This document shows, in pieces, positions 1 through 5,685 of a stretch of 13,200 nt of DNA. A program made the position numbers and the translations under genes. Each line of letters starts with the position of its first letter. Positions within the stretch are counted from its first letter, which is position 1. Source of the stretch: JALYUA01 sp040004225 (GTDB lineage: Bacteria > Acidobacteriota > Thermoanaerobaculia > UBA5066 > Gp7-AA6); the NCBI GenBank assembly GCA_040004225.1, contig JBDUBI010000183.1, positions 1 to 13,200 on the forward strand. The letters are read 5' to 3'. The notes below the pieces were generated by a model. That model saw nothing but the letters and a program-made list of their open reading frames with translations, made no database searches and was not told the origin of the DNA.

Positions 1-2
1 GT

Positions 3-26
3 GCCTTCGCCGCGCACGGCGAAGGC
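3..26 (-). terminator. Hairpin downstream of the 55-1944 gene (putative terminator)
   Basis: A perfect 9-bp inverted repeat, GCCTTCGCC and GGCGAAGGC, encloses a 6-nt loop about 28 bases past the TAA stop of the minus-strand gene. It is placed as a terminator hairpin should be. Any U-tract on the minus strand would lie off the left edge of the window, so an intrinsic terminator cannot be confirmed. Confidence 0.45.
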
Positions 27-54
27 AGCTCCCGCAGTGAGCGGAGGCGACGGT

Positions 55-1944
55 TTAGAACGCGATGGCGAGGCCGCCCAGCAGCCGGTTGCTGACGGGC
101 GGATCTTCGCGATCGGTCGAAGCGGTGCTGCGGGCGGATTCGAGGGCCATCAGGAGCTTGCACGCGGACCCGAACGGGGTCAGGCCAATGACAGAGAGGT
201 CCTGGGCGATCGAGATCGCCACTTTGTCCGACTGATTCAAATGCACGCCGGACGGCGTCGTCAACTGCTGCCGGGCTCCGCGGAGGAGCAGGGCGATGCC
301 GGTCCGGGTCGGGAGCACTTCGATGCCGGCGCGCGCGGTCCAGAAGCGCCCGCGGTTATCGTCGATCCCGAACAGACGGGACGAGGTGGCAACGACCTGT
401 CCGTCGATCGAGCCGTACCGGACGCCCAGGGTGCCGGAAACCGTGTCGGTGAGCCTGTGAGTCAGCGTTCCCTGGTACTGCCTCAGGATGTTCCCATCGA
501 AGAGATAGACGCTGTCGAAATCGGTCAGGAAATCGCCTTCGAAGAACGCGCGCACCGCCTCGTTCATCCGCTGACTGGACGCTTCGAGCCGGAAGGACGC
601 GCCCTGCCCCGCCCGGCGCTCCAGCCCGATGGCGAACGCCTTGCCGGACGTCGCTTCGCTCGGATCCTCGATCGAGGCCACCAGCGGTAAGACGTTCGGG
701 GAGACGGCCGTCGACTCCGCCACCCGGTAGAGCCCGCGCACGAAGAGGTAGGTCTGGTCGCCGACGTCGTAGCGCGCGGCGATCCTCGGCGCCACTCCGT
801 AACCGCCGGAGAGGTACCGCGCCACGACTCCGCCCTCGAGCTCGCCTCGGGAGAAAACACGCGTGGAAGCGGCCGCGGCGAGGTCCGCATCCGGAGCCGA
901 CAGCAGGAGCGCCCCGTCCGTGCCGACGCCCGAGGGACCTATCGTGCCCTCCCGATGGCGGTACGTCATCGAAACCGAGGCGCCTGGCGAGTCGCCGGCG
1001 GGCCGCGCGTACCGGCCCTTGACCTCCCAGGTGCGGGAGGCGAGAGGGAAGAACGACGTGCCCGCGGAAGTTGCGCGATAGAGATTGGTTTCGTCGACGT
1101 AGCGCGCGGCGACCGACTCGACGTGGCCTTCCTCCTCACCGCGGCTCCAGCTGACCGCATGGCTCTGAAGGCTTGCGGCCCGGTCATCGGAGAAAGAAAG
1201 TGTGTGTCTCCGGCTGGCCACCCTCACGTGGTCGGCGTCGGAAGCGGAAAGATCGACGGAGAGACCGGCGGAATTTCCGGTCGCCCGAGAGGGGTCCGCG
1301 ATCACGCCGGCGGCATCGCTCAAAGCGGCGTAGTCCCCCCGCAGGTCGTACCTCCAGCCGTTCGGAAGTCCTCCGCGAACTCCGACGGCCGTGCGCGAGA
1401 GCGAAGCGTCGGTCGACATGCCCGCAACCGAGCGGACTTCGCCGCCCAGCGCGCGATCAATACGCAGGTGCTCGCCTCCGGCCATGGCGGGGAGCGGGGT
1501 CGGTCCATCCTCTTCGAGCGAGATCTCGCGCAGGACGTCCGGGGGCACGCGATCGCGCAACTCCCACACGCTCGACACAGCCGGGCCCTGGCCCTGCGGC
1601 GCGGGTCCCCGGACCTGGAGCTGGATTCGCACGGAGGAAAGGGCGCCCGTCAGGGACGGATGCCAGATCCGGATCAGCGAGGGAAGGAAGCCCCGCTTGT
1701 AAGTGACGAGGTCGTAGACGCCGACCGGAGCGGAAGGCACGACGAATGTTCCGTCGGACGCGGTCCGGGAACGCGTGAGCGACGTGTCGCCCAGGTTGTA
1801 AAAAACGACGAGGGCATCGGAAATCGGTTTCTGAAGGTGGCTCACGACTCCCGAGATCGGGGGAGCGGGAGGCTCAGCGGCCGCCGATCCCGGCGACAGG
1901 AGCGGGATGAGGAGGAGCAGGGAAACCGGAAACCGACGTCTCAT
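55..1944 (-). CDS. Exported protein: carboxypeptidase regulatory-like domain plus outer-membrane beta-barrel
   Basis: This 629-aa protein probably sits in the outer membrane; its substrate is unknown. Residues 1-23 form a Sec signal peptide (MRRR, then a Leu-rich core, likely cut after SAAA). Residues about 28-110 look like a carboxypeptidase-regulatory / Ig-like fold: 'ISGVVSHLQKPISDALVVF' with an 'SDGTF' turn and 'VGVYDLVTYKRGF', the arrangement found at the N-terminus of many TonB-linked receptors. The rest alternates polar and hydrophobic residues with many Tyr/Arg/Gly strands ('YDLRGDYAALS', 'YLFVRGLYRV', 'TLGVRYGSIDG') and ends in 'GGLAIAF'. A terminal Phe is the usual barrel-insertion signal. 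I see no TonB plug domain, so it is shorter than a TonB-dependent receptor (normally over 700 aa). The ATG at 1944 fits the signal peptide and lies about 22 bases below a predicted transcription start. The gene stands alone, followed by a hairpin. Barrel call inferred from pattern. Confidence 0.75.
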   Translation of the reverse strand: MRRRFPVSLLLLIPLLSPGSAAAEPPAPPISGVVSHLQKPISDALVVFYNLGDTSLTRSRTASDGTFVVPSAPVGVYDLVTYKRGFLPSLIRIWHPSLTGALSSVRIQLQVRGPAPQGQGPAVSSVWELRDRVPPDVLREISLEEDGPTPLPAMAGGEHLRIDRALGGEVRSVAGMSTDASLSRTAVGVRGGLPNGWRYDLRGDYAALSDAAGVIADPSRATGNSAGLSVDLSASDADHVRVASRRHTLSFSDDRAASLQSHAVSWSRGEEEGHVESVAARYVDETNLYRATSAGTSFFPLASRTWEVKGRYARPAGDSPGASVSMTYRHREGTIGPSGVGTDGALLLSAPDADLAAAASTRVFSRGELEGGVVARYLSGGYGVAPRIAARYDVGDQTYLFVRGLYRVAESTAVSPNVLPLVASIEDPSEATSGKAFAIGLERRAGQGASFRLEASSQRMNEAVRAFFEGDFLTDFDSVYLFDGNILRQYQGTLTHRLTDTVSGTLGVRYGSIDGQVVATSSRLFGIDDNRGRFWTARAGIEVLPTRTGIALLLRGARQQLTTPSGVHLNQSDKVAISIAQDLSVIGLTPFGSACKLLMALESARSTASTDREDPPVSNRLLGGLAIAF

Positions 1945-2191
1945 ACTGTAGGACCCAACGGTCCGGCTTCCAAGTATATGCCCCCAAAAATTGCGAGGTC
2001 AACCCGCGGAGGACGTATTCATCGCCTCCCGGCCGGGGCTTCCGGCGATCGACCTCCCCGGGGATGCCGGACCTCTCGCCCCGGCCGATCGGGGACCGGC
2101 TTCCGTCCTCGAAGACCGGGCTTTCGTCCGGCCGGGATGGCCGTTCGTTCCGTTTTTCGGGAGCGACACGTGATGGCCGCGGCGCGCTCTC
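1945..2191. other. Intergenic region between barrel gene and proline dehydrogenase gene
   Basis: These 247 bases carry the promoter of the leftward barrel gene at one end and lie downstream of the proline dehydrogenase stop at the other. Several GC-rich dyads are present. One is TCCGGC (2041-2046) with GCCGGA (2066-2071), enclosing the palindrome TCCCCGGGGA (2055-2064). None has a U-tract, so no terminator is called. No small gene is supported. Confidence 0.5.
1973..2002 (-). promoter_or_regulatory. Sigma-70-type promoter for the 55-1944 gene
   Basis: On the minus strand, TTGACC (2002-1997) is followed after 18 bp by TATACT (1978-1973), a 5/6 match to each consensus box. Transcription would start near 1966, giving a leader of about 22 nt. 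That leader contains a small GGACC-CAAC-GGTCC dyad (1951-1964) and no clear Shine-Dalgarno. Confidence 0.5.
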
Positions 2192-3097
2192 CTACCGTCG
2201 TCCGCCCGAGAACAGGTTATGGAGGACGTGACCGGCGATGGCCGGATTTTCCTTCAACCGCCGCATCGAATAGCCGTACCAGGATCGGCCGTACGGAACG
2301 TAGACGCGGAGTCGGTGCCCCGCGGCGACCAGGCGGCGGCGCAGATCGCCGGCCACTCCGAGCAGCATCTGAAACTCGTACGCCTCCGGTGAAAGACGCA
2401 GACGGCGGATCGTCGCGAGCGCCCGGTCGACCAGCGTCTCGTCATGAGTCGCGATTCCGACATAGCAACCGGCGCCGAGGAAGTCCTCGACCATCGCAGA
2501 GTAGTTGTCTCGGATCTCGTCGCGGCCCTGATAGGCGATCTCCGGCGGCTCGACGTAGATGCCCTTGCAGACGCGAACGTTGCCTCCGATCGCGACGACG
2601 CGCGCGACGTCCGCGCGGCTGCGGCGGAGATAGGCCTGGAGGACGATGCCCACTTTCGCCGTGCGCTGCCTGGCCTCCAGGTAGACGCGGAGGGTTTCTT
2701 CCGTGACGGAGGAGTCCTCCATATCGATGCGGACGAAGGTGTCGTGCGCGGCGGCCGCGTCGAGGATTCGCGCGAACTGCCGGCGGCACTGAGCCACGTC
2801 GAGCTTCAGGCCGAGGGCAGTCAGCTTGACGGAGATGTTCGAGTCGAGGTGTTCCGCGGCGAGCGAGTCGACTGCCCGGCTGTACTCGAAGACGGTTTCT
2901 TCCGTCTCCTCGGATCGCGTGACGTCCTCGCCGAGCACGTCGAGAGTTGCCATGCACCCCTCGGCATTCAACTGCCTCACGACCGCGAGCGCTTCCTCCA
3001 GGGTCTCGCCCGCGACATATCGAGACGAGAAAACGCGGACGAGGCGCTTGGGAACGAGAGGAAGGGTTCGGACGATCACGGAGTTTAAGGCCTTCAC
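2192..3097 (-). CDS. Proline dehydrogenase (monofunctional, FAD-dependent)
   Basis: The product oxidises L-proline to delta-1-pyrroline-5-carboxylate and passes electrons to FAD and then the quinone pool, the first step of proline catabolism. The 301-aa length matches monofunctional bacterial enzymes of about 300-310 aa. Known PRODH/PutA signature positions are visible: 'SVKLTALG' with Lys91, 'RIDMEDS' with Asp125 and Glu127, 'LQAYLRR' with Gln154, 'RVCKGIY' with Arg175, 'GIATHDE' (214-220), 'YEFQMLLG' (240-247) and 'YVPYGRSWYGYSMRRLKEN' (266-284). The Arg279-Arg280 pair binds the proline carboxylate. The GTG start at 3097 is preferred because it overlaps the upstream stop as GTGA. The same frame is open to an ATG at 3217, but those 40 residues are Arg-rich and lie inside comF. 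No P5C dehydrogenase gene is in the window, so the second step must be encoded elsewhere. It is co-transcribed and probably translationally coupled with the ComF-type gene. Confidence 0.93.
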   Translation of the reverse strand: MKALNSVIVRTLPLVPKRLVRVFSSRYVAGETLEEALAVVRQLNAEGCMATLDVLGEDVTRSEETEETVFEYSRAVDSLAAEHLDSNISVKLTALGLKLDVAQCRRQFARILDAAAAHDTFVRIDMEDSSVTEETLRVYLEARQRTAKVGIVLQAYLRRSRADVARVVAIGGNVRVCKGIYVEPPEIAYQGRDEIRDNYSAMVEDFLGAGCYVGIATHDETLVDRALATIRRLRLSPEAYEFQMLLGVAGDLRRRLVAAGHRLRVYVPYGRSWYGYSMRRLKENPAIAGHVLHNLFSGGRR

Positions 3098-3879
3098 GCG
3101 AGTCCCGCCTGCCGGTCCTGCCAGGAGGAATTCCGAATCTCGTCGTCCCGCGTTGCGCGGGCGAAGCACCAGACCTCGACCGTGTTCGCGCCGGCGGCGA
3201 GGAGCGCGCGCGCACACTCCCGCGCCGTGGCTCCCGAAGTGGCGACATCGTCCACCACCAGGATTCTCGAGGGCGCCGGGCCTTTCGCGGCGAACGCCCC
3301 GCGGACGTTGGCGGGGCGCAAGCGCGCGGGGAGCCCGCTTTGCCTGCGGGTCTTCCGCACCTTGACGAGCCTCCCGGCGGCGAACGGGAATCCCAGAACC
3401 GCGGCGACCGAGTGCGCAAGCAGCTCCGCGGGATGGTCGCGCGCAAGGCGGGAGAATCGGGTGGCCGGCACCGGGACGACTTCGTCGAAGGGCGCCGGAC
3501 CCTGGAGGCCGCGCATGAGGCGGGCGAAGTGTCCGGCGAGAAATGACGCGTTTCGAAACTTGAAGGCGATCAGGAGATCCCGGGCCACGCCGCGATAGGG
3601 CGCCGCCGAACGCAGTCTGAGAAAGGGGGGAGGATCGATCGTGCAGCGTCCGCAGATTCCGGCGTCTCGAGCGGGCAGAGGGTCATCGCACCGCCGGCAT
3701 CCGGGTTCGGCATCCGGAAACGCTGCCCAGCATGCCTCGCAGACTGCCCCCGCCCGGAGAAATTCGACGGGCCGCGTTCCGCACGCGAGGCAGACGGAAG
3801 GAAAAAGAAGAGACGCGGTGAGGCGTAGAAGCGATCCATGTTTCGCGGTCCGCGAACTGGGCTCCGCCTCCGTAGACAT
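3094..3879 (-). CDS. comF: ComF-family phosphoribosyltransferase-like protein
   Basis: This 261-aa protein belongs to the ComF/GntX family, named for a role in DNA uptake in naturally competent bacteria; its biochemical activity is poorly defined. The N-terminal third has four CxxC pairs: Cys30/33, Cys47/50, Cys61/64 and Cys76/79, consistent with zinc binding. Then come the family motifs 'YRGVARDLLIAFKFR' (95-109), 'VVPVPATR' (134-141), 'KTRRQSGLPARLR' (176-188) and 'NVRGAF' (191-196). The PRPP-binding loop 'ILVVDDVATSGAT' spans 206-218. The ATG at 3879 has no Shine-Dalgarno but a TACAAT -10 box ends only 9 bases upstream, suggesting a leaderless message. It is first in a two-gene unit with proline dehydrogenase. 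No other competence gene is present, so a role in DNA uptake here is uncertain. Confidence 0.9.
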   Translation of the reverse strand: MSTEAEPSSRTAKHGSLLRLTASLLFPSVCLACGTRPVEFLRAGAVCEACWAAFPDAEPGCRRCDDPLPARDAGICGRCTIDPPPFLRLRSAAPYRGVARDLLIAFKFRNASFLAGHFARLMRGLQGPAPFDEVVPVPATRFSRLARDHPAELLAHSVAAVLGFPFAAGRLVKVRKTRRQSGLPARLRPANVRGAFAAKGPAPSRILVVDDVATSGATARECARALLAAGANTVEVWCFARATRDDEIRNSSWQDRQAGLA

Positions 3880-3888
3880 GGAAGGCGG

Positions 3889-3894
3889 ATTGTA
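3889..3894 (-). promoter_or_regulatory. -10 box for comF-prodh unit (leaderless arrangement)
   Basis: TACAAT on the minus strand matches 5/6 of the -10 consensus and ends 9 bases before the ATG at 3879. Transcription would begin about 2-3 bases before the start codon. No convincing -35 box was found 16-18 bp upstream. The role is inferred from position. Confidence 0.4.
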
Positions 3895-4005
3895 GCCCCG
3901 GGTCCGGTCCGCGCCGGAGATTGTTCGCGTCTCTTTTTTGAAGCGCCGCGGCAGCGGGCTTCGGCGGATCCGTCGCCGTCGAGGCGTTGCGGCTAAACTC
4001 CGAGT

Positions 4006-4010
4006 GGAGG
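4006..4010 (+). promoter_or_regulatory. Shine-Dalgarno that fixes the start of the small barrel gene
   Basis: GGAGG lies 5 bases before the ATG at 4016. It selects this start over an upstream in-frame ATG at 3938, which would add 26 mostly basic residues before the signal peptide. Confidence 0.75.
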
Positions 4011-4015
4011 TGCCG

Positions 4016-4606
4016 ATGTTCCAGCGAATCCGAATTCTGACGCTTGCGGCGGGCCTGCTGACCTGCGGCCTGCCCGCGCTGGCGCAGACCTGGGGCCTCG
4101 GCGCCGCGCTCGGGACCGTGAACGACGTGTCTCACCGGTTTGCGTTCGAGGAGTTCCGATCCAGGAATCTCTCCTTGTGGGGAGAATTCGCTCTGGAAGA
4201 CAGGGTCCAGCTCCGCGCGACCTGGGGATCTCTCAACACGACGGGCGCGAACTCGGGCCGTATCGTCACGGACGGTGCCGGCGTCAACTTTCTCGCGCCG
4301 GAGCTCCACACCCGGATCGACTACGGGACGATCGGCGTCTCGTACGAGTTCTGGGAAGGCGACTTCACGTCCGGCCTTTTTGCGGGCATCGGTGGGTACA
4401 GGATCCATCCGGGCGTCGCGCCCGCCGGGTTCGAACCTTTCGCCGACCCGAAGGAGACGGTGCTAGGAGGCCATGCGGGGATCGACGGGTCGCTCAAGGT
4501 CTGGAGGCAGCTGTCCGTCGTCGGCAGGTTCACCGTCCACGCGTTCAAATCCGGAGCCTCTCGCGCGATTCTCACCGCGGACGGAGGAGTGATGTATCGG
4601 TTTTAG
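4016..4606 (+). CDS. Small outer-membrane beta-barrel protein
   Basis: The product is a 196-aa exported protein of unknown specific function. Residues 1-23 are a Sec signal peptide (basic FQRIRI, hydrophobic core 'LTLAAGLLTCGLPALA', cut before Gln24). The mature part alternates amphipathic strands ('RNLSLWGEFALEDRVQLRATW', 'IDYGTIGVSYEFW', 'FTSGLFAGIGGYRI', 'QLSVVGRFTVHAF') and ends in 'GGVMYRF', a terminal aromatic as in OmpA/OmpX-like 8-stranded barrels. About 175 mature residues suits 8 strands. The start is set by GGAGG at 4006-4010. The gene is divergent from comF, with 136 bases between starts, and is not obviously in an operon. A weak TAAACT at 3994-3999 might be its -10 box, but then the leader would be short, so I do not call it. 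Confidence 0.75.
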   Translation: MFQRIRILTLAAGLLTCGLPALAQTWGLGAALGTVNDVSHRFAFEEFRSRNLSLWGEFALEDRVQLRATWGSLNTTGANSGRIVTDGAGVNFLAPELHTRIDYGTIGVSYEFWEGDFTSGLFAGIGGYRIHPGVAPAGFEPFADPKETVLGGHAGIDGSLKVWRQLSVVGRFTVHAFKSGASRAILTADGGVMYRF

Positions 4607-4631
4607 CGCCGGGCGCTGCGGAAGGGCTTAG

Positions 4632-4666
4632 GCGAAGGGCGAAGGGCGAAGGGCGAAGGGCGAAGG
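4632..4666. repeat. Tandem heptamer repeat, five perfect GCGAAGG copies
   Basis: Five uninterrupted copies of GCGAAGG occupy 4632-4666. A partial copy precedes them at 4621-4626 and degenerate G-rich copies (GCGGGGG, CGAACGG) follow. The array begins about 25 bases after the stop of the barrel gene. Simple short-unit repeats like this usually vary in copy number between strains. No function is evident. Confidence 0.9.
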
Positions 4667-4738
4667 GCGGGGGCGAACGGCGGGCGGGGGATCCGAGGGC
4701 AGCCGGGACGCGGTGTCCGCCTTTGCTGGAGGTTTCCG

Positions 4739-4918
4739 ATGTTTGGACCGGCGGACTGCCCGTCCCCGGTTGGCACTCTTGTTGCTTTCGTCGGGGACAA
4801 GCTATGTGGAACAACCGAATCTCTCCCGCCGCCAAAGCCTCCCTACAACCAGACCGTGCGCTGCGCGCATCCGTCCGGCCCCGTTTCTCCCCCAACTCTT
4901 AGGCAGCCCACCTTTTAA
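4739..4918 (+). CDS. Possible 59-aa small protein (uncertain)
   Basis: An ATG at 4739 is preceded by GGAGG (4728-4732) at an ideal 6-base spacing and opens a 59-codon frame ending in TAA. The product begins 'MFGPADCPSPVGTLVAFVG', has Cys7, Cys23 and a third Cys in 'TVRCAHP', and ends Pro-rich ('SLPPPKPPYN', 'SGPVSPPTLRQPTF'). There is no signal peptide or membrane segment. Third-position bases look less GC-biased than in the neighbouring genes, which argues against coding. A strong hairpin follows 14 bases after the stop. I do not recognise it; it could be a chance frame in a non-coding transcript. Confidence 0.3.
   Translation: MFGPADCPSPVGTLVAFVGDKLCGTTESLPPPKPPYNQTVRCAHPSGPVSPPTLRQPTF
4771..4786 (+). 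promoter_or_regulatory. Sigma-54-like -24/-12 motif
   Basis: TGGCAC (4771-4776) and TTGCT (4782-4786) are separated by 5 bases, so GG and GC are exactly 12 bp apart as in the YTGGCAC-N5-TTGCW consensus. A bulged dyad, ACCGG/GGAC with GTCC/CCGGT (4747-4770), abuts it upstream. Transcription would start near 4797 towards a 32-codon frame at 4804-4902 and a hairpin at 4933; the next recognised gene downstream on this strand is dnaJ-like, 0.9 kb away. The motif also lies inside the possible small gene, so it may be chance. Confidence 0.35.
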
Positions 4919-4932
4919 GGCCAACCGGCCGA

Positions 4933-4956
4933 TCCGTCCGGCGAAAGCCGGGCGGA
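4933..4956. other. Ten-bp stem with GAAA tetraloop
   Basis: Bases 4933-4942 pair with 4947-4956 along ten positions with one G-U pair, capped by GAAA (4943-4946), a stable GNRA loop on the plus-strand RNA. There is no U-tract on either side. It could mark the 3' end of a plus-strand transcript from 4739 or 4797, or be a structured element. Confidence 0.5.
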
Positions 4957-5034
4957 CGCCCGCCATTTCCGAAAAGGTGTGCGCGACGATCCCCTGCGGG
5001 CGTCGGTGTGCGCCCTGGAAGCGCTGGTGATGGG

Positions 5035-5070
5035 TTGACCGGAGGCATGGGAGCCGCGATCGCCGGTCAA
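5035..5070 (-). terminator. Dyad just past the lrp stop (putative terminator without U-tract)
   Basis: TTGACCGG (5035-5042) and CCGGTCAA (5063-5070) are perfect 8-bp arms around a 20-base interval that can itself fold (GGC...GCC). The dyad starts 8 bases beyond the TAA of the minus-strand lrp gene. The lack of a T-run makes intrinsic termination uncertain. Confidence 0.4.
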
Positions 5071-5078
5071 TGCAGAGG

Positions 5079-5564
5079 TTACTTCTTCTCCTTCTCCGCG
5101 TCCGCTTCGATGATGAGGGGCAGGAGAGTGGATTCTTTCTTCGACGAGAGGGAAATCTGTGTGCGTGTCCGCGTGACGCCTTTGATCGGAAGGAGTCGCC
5201 TCTGGAGAAAGTCCGCCAGGGCCGCGGTGTCCGCGGCCTTCACCTTCAGACGGTACGCGTACTCTCCGGCGAGGTAATGACACTCCTGGACCCCCAGCAA
5301 TTTCTCGAGATCGTCGACGAATCCCTTCTCGAACCGGGGATGCTCCAGAGCGACGTCCACGTATGCGGTCAGGGGAAAACCCATCTTTTCGTGGTCGAGC
5401 AGCGCGACGAACCCCTTGATCATTCCGTGGCGCTCCATTTTCTTGATGCGCTCGTTCACGGAAGGGGTGGTCAGCCCCACAGCGCCGGCGATTTTGGCTT
5501 GCGATAGCTTGCCGTTTCGCTGGAGCATGTCCAGGATCCGGAGGTCGATGTCGTCGATCGTCAT
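5079..5564 (-). CDS. Lrp/AsnC-family transcriptional regulator
   Basis: This 161-aa DNA-binding regulator is expected to be oligomeric and to respond to an amino acid or related small molecule. Residues about 4-50 form the AsnC-type winged helix-turn-helix ('DIDLRILDMLQRNGKLSQAKIA', here in two parts, then 'TTPSVNERIKKMERHGMIKGF'). Residues about 65-140 form the RAM/ligand-binding domain, including 'CHYLAGEYAYRLKVKA', which matches the usual 'V.G.YD..L.V' core. The C-terminus is Lys/Glu-rich. The ATG at 5564 is preferred because GAGG (5573-5570) precedes it by 5 bases; a GTG at 5585 would add seven residues not typical of the family. The gene is divergent from the dnaJ-like gene, and its promoter overlaps a dyad that could be its own operator. 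The target and ligand are unknown. Proline catabolism nearby is a possible but untested target. Confidence 0.92.
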   Translation of the reverse strand: MTIDDIDLRILDMLQRNGKLSQAKIAGAVGLTTPSVNERIKKMERHGMIKGFVALLDHEKMGFPLTAYVDVALEHPRFEKGFVDDLEKLLGVQECHYLAGEYAYRLKVKAADTAALADFLQRRLLPIKGVTRTRTQISLSSKKESTLLPLIIEADAEKEKK

Positions 5565-5617
5565 GTCTCCCTCGCGGTGCCTCACCTTATAAGATTAGAG
5601 CCAGATCCCGGAAGCGC

Positions 5618-5630
5618 CTAATAATATTAG
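5618..5630. promoter_or_regulatory. AT-rich dyad, candidate Lrp operator
   Basis: CTAATA-A-TATTAG is a perfect 6-bp-arm inverted repeat with one central base, in an otherwise GC-rich region. It covers the -10 box of the lrp promoter. Lrp-family sites are typically AT-rich dyads of about 13-15 bp, and autoregulation is common in the family. The assignment is inference. Confidence 0.5.
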
Positions 5631-5648
5631 ACCGCCGGCGCCTGTCAA
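5621..5648 (-). promoter_or_regulatory. Sigma-70-type promoter for lrp
   Basis: On the minus strand, TTGACA (5648-5643) is a perfect -35 box, followed after 16 bp by TATTAT (5626-5621), a 5/6 -10 box. This gives a leader of about 50 nt before the ATG at 5564. Confidence 0.65.
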
Positions 5649-5668
5649 TAGGAGATTTTAGGGCTCGG

Positions 5669-5674
5669 TATAAT
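5669..5674 (+). promoter_or_regulatory. Perfect -10 box for the dnaJ-like gene (leaderless arrangement)
   Basis: TATAAT ends 11 bases before the ATG at 5686, so transcription would start about 5 bases before the start codon. No Shine-Dalgarno is present. The -35 region is weak and overlaps the divergent lrp -35 box, so the two promoters may compete. Confidence 0.5.
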
Positions 5675-5685
5675 CTCGGAAACCC

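Larger units (their letters stand above)
4607..5078. other. 472-base region without a confident gene
   Basis: From left to right it holds a heptamer tandem repeat (4632-4666) running into a G-rich stretch to about 4690, a possible 59-aa small gene (4739-4918), a sigma-54-like motif inside that frame (4771-4786), a long GAAA-capped hairpin (4933-4956) and a dyad just past the lrp stop (5035-5070). No RNA family is recognised. Confidence 0.6.

Noticed and set aside
955..2706. A 583-codon open frame on the plus strand, antisense to the barrel and proline dehydrogenase genes
   Set aside because: The translation is Arg/Pro/Gly-rich low-complexity with no domain, as expected from the antisense of high-GC coding DNA; the opposite strand encodes clear protein families.
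3098..3217. Longer N-terminus for proline dehydrogenase from an ATG at 3217
   Set aside because: The 40 extra residues are basic, unlike the family and lie inside comF; the GTGA overlap and family length support the GTG at 3097.
2442..3446. A 334-codon minus-strand frame overlapping comF and proline dehydrogenase
   Set aside because: It is a shifted reading of the two recognised genes, Arg/Ser-rich and without motifs.
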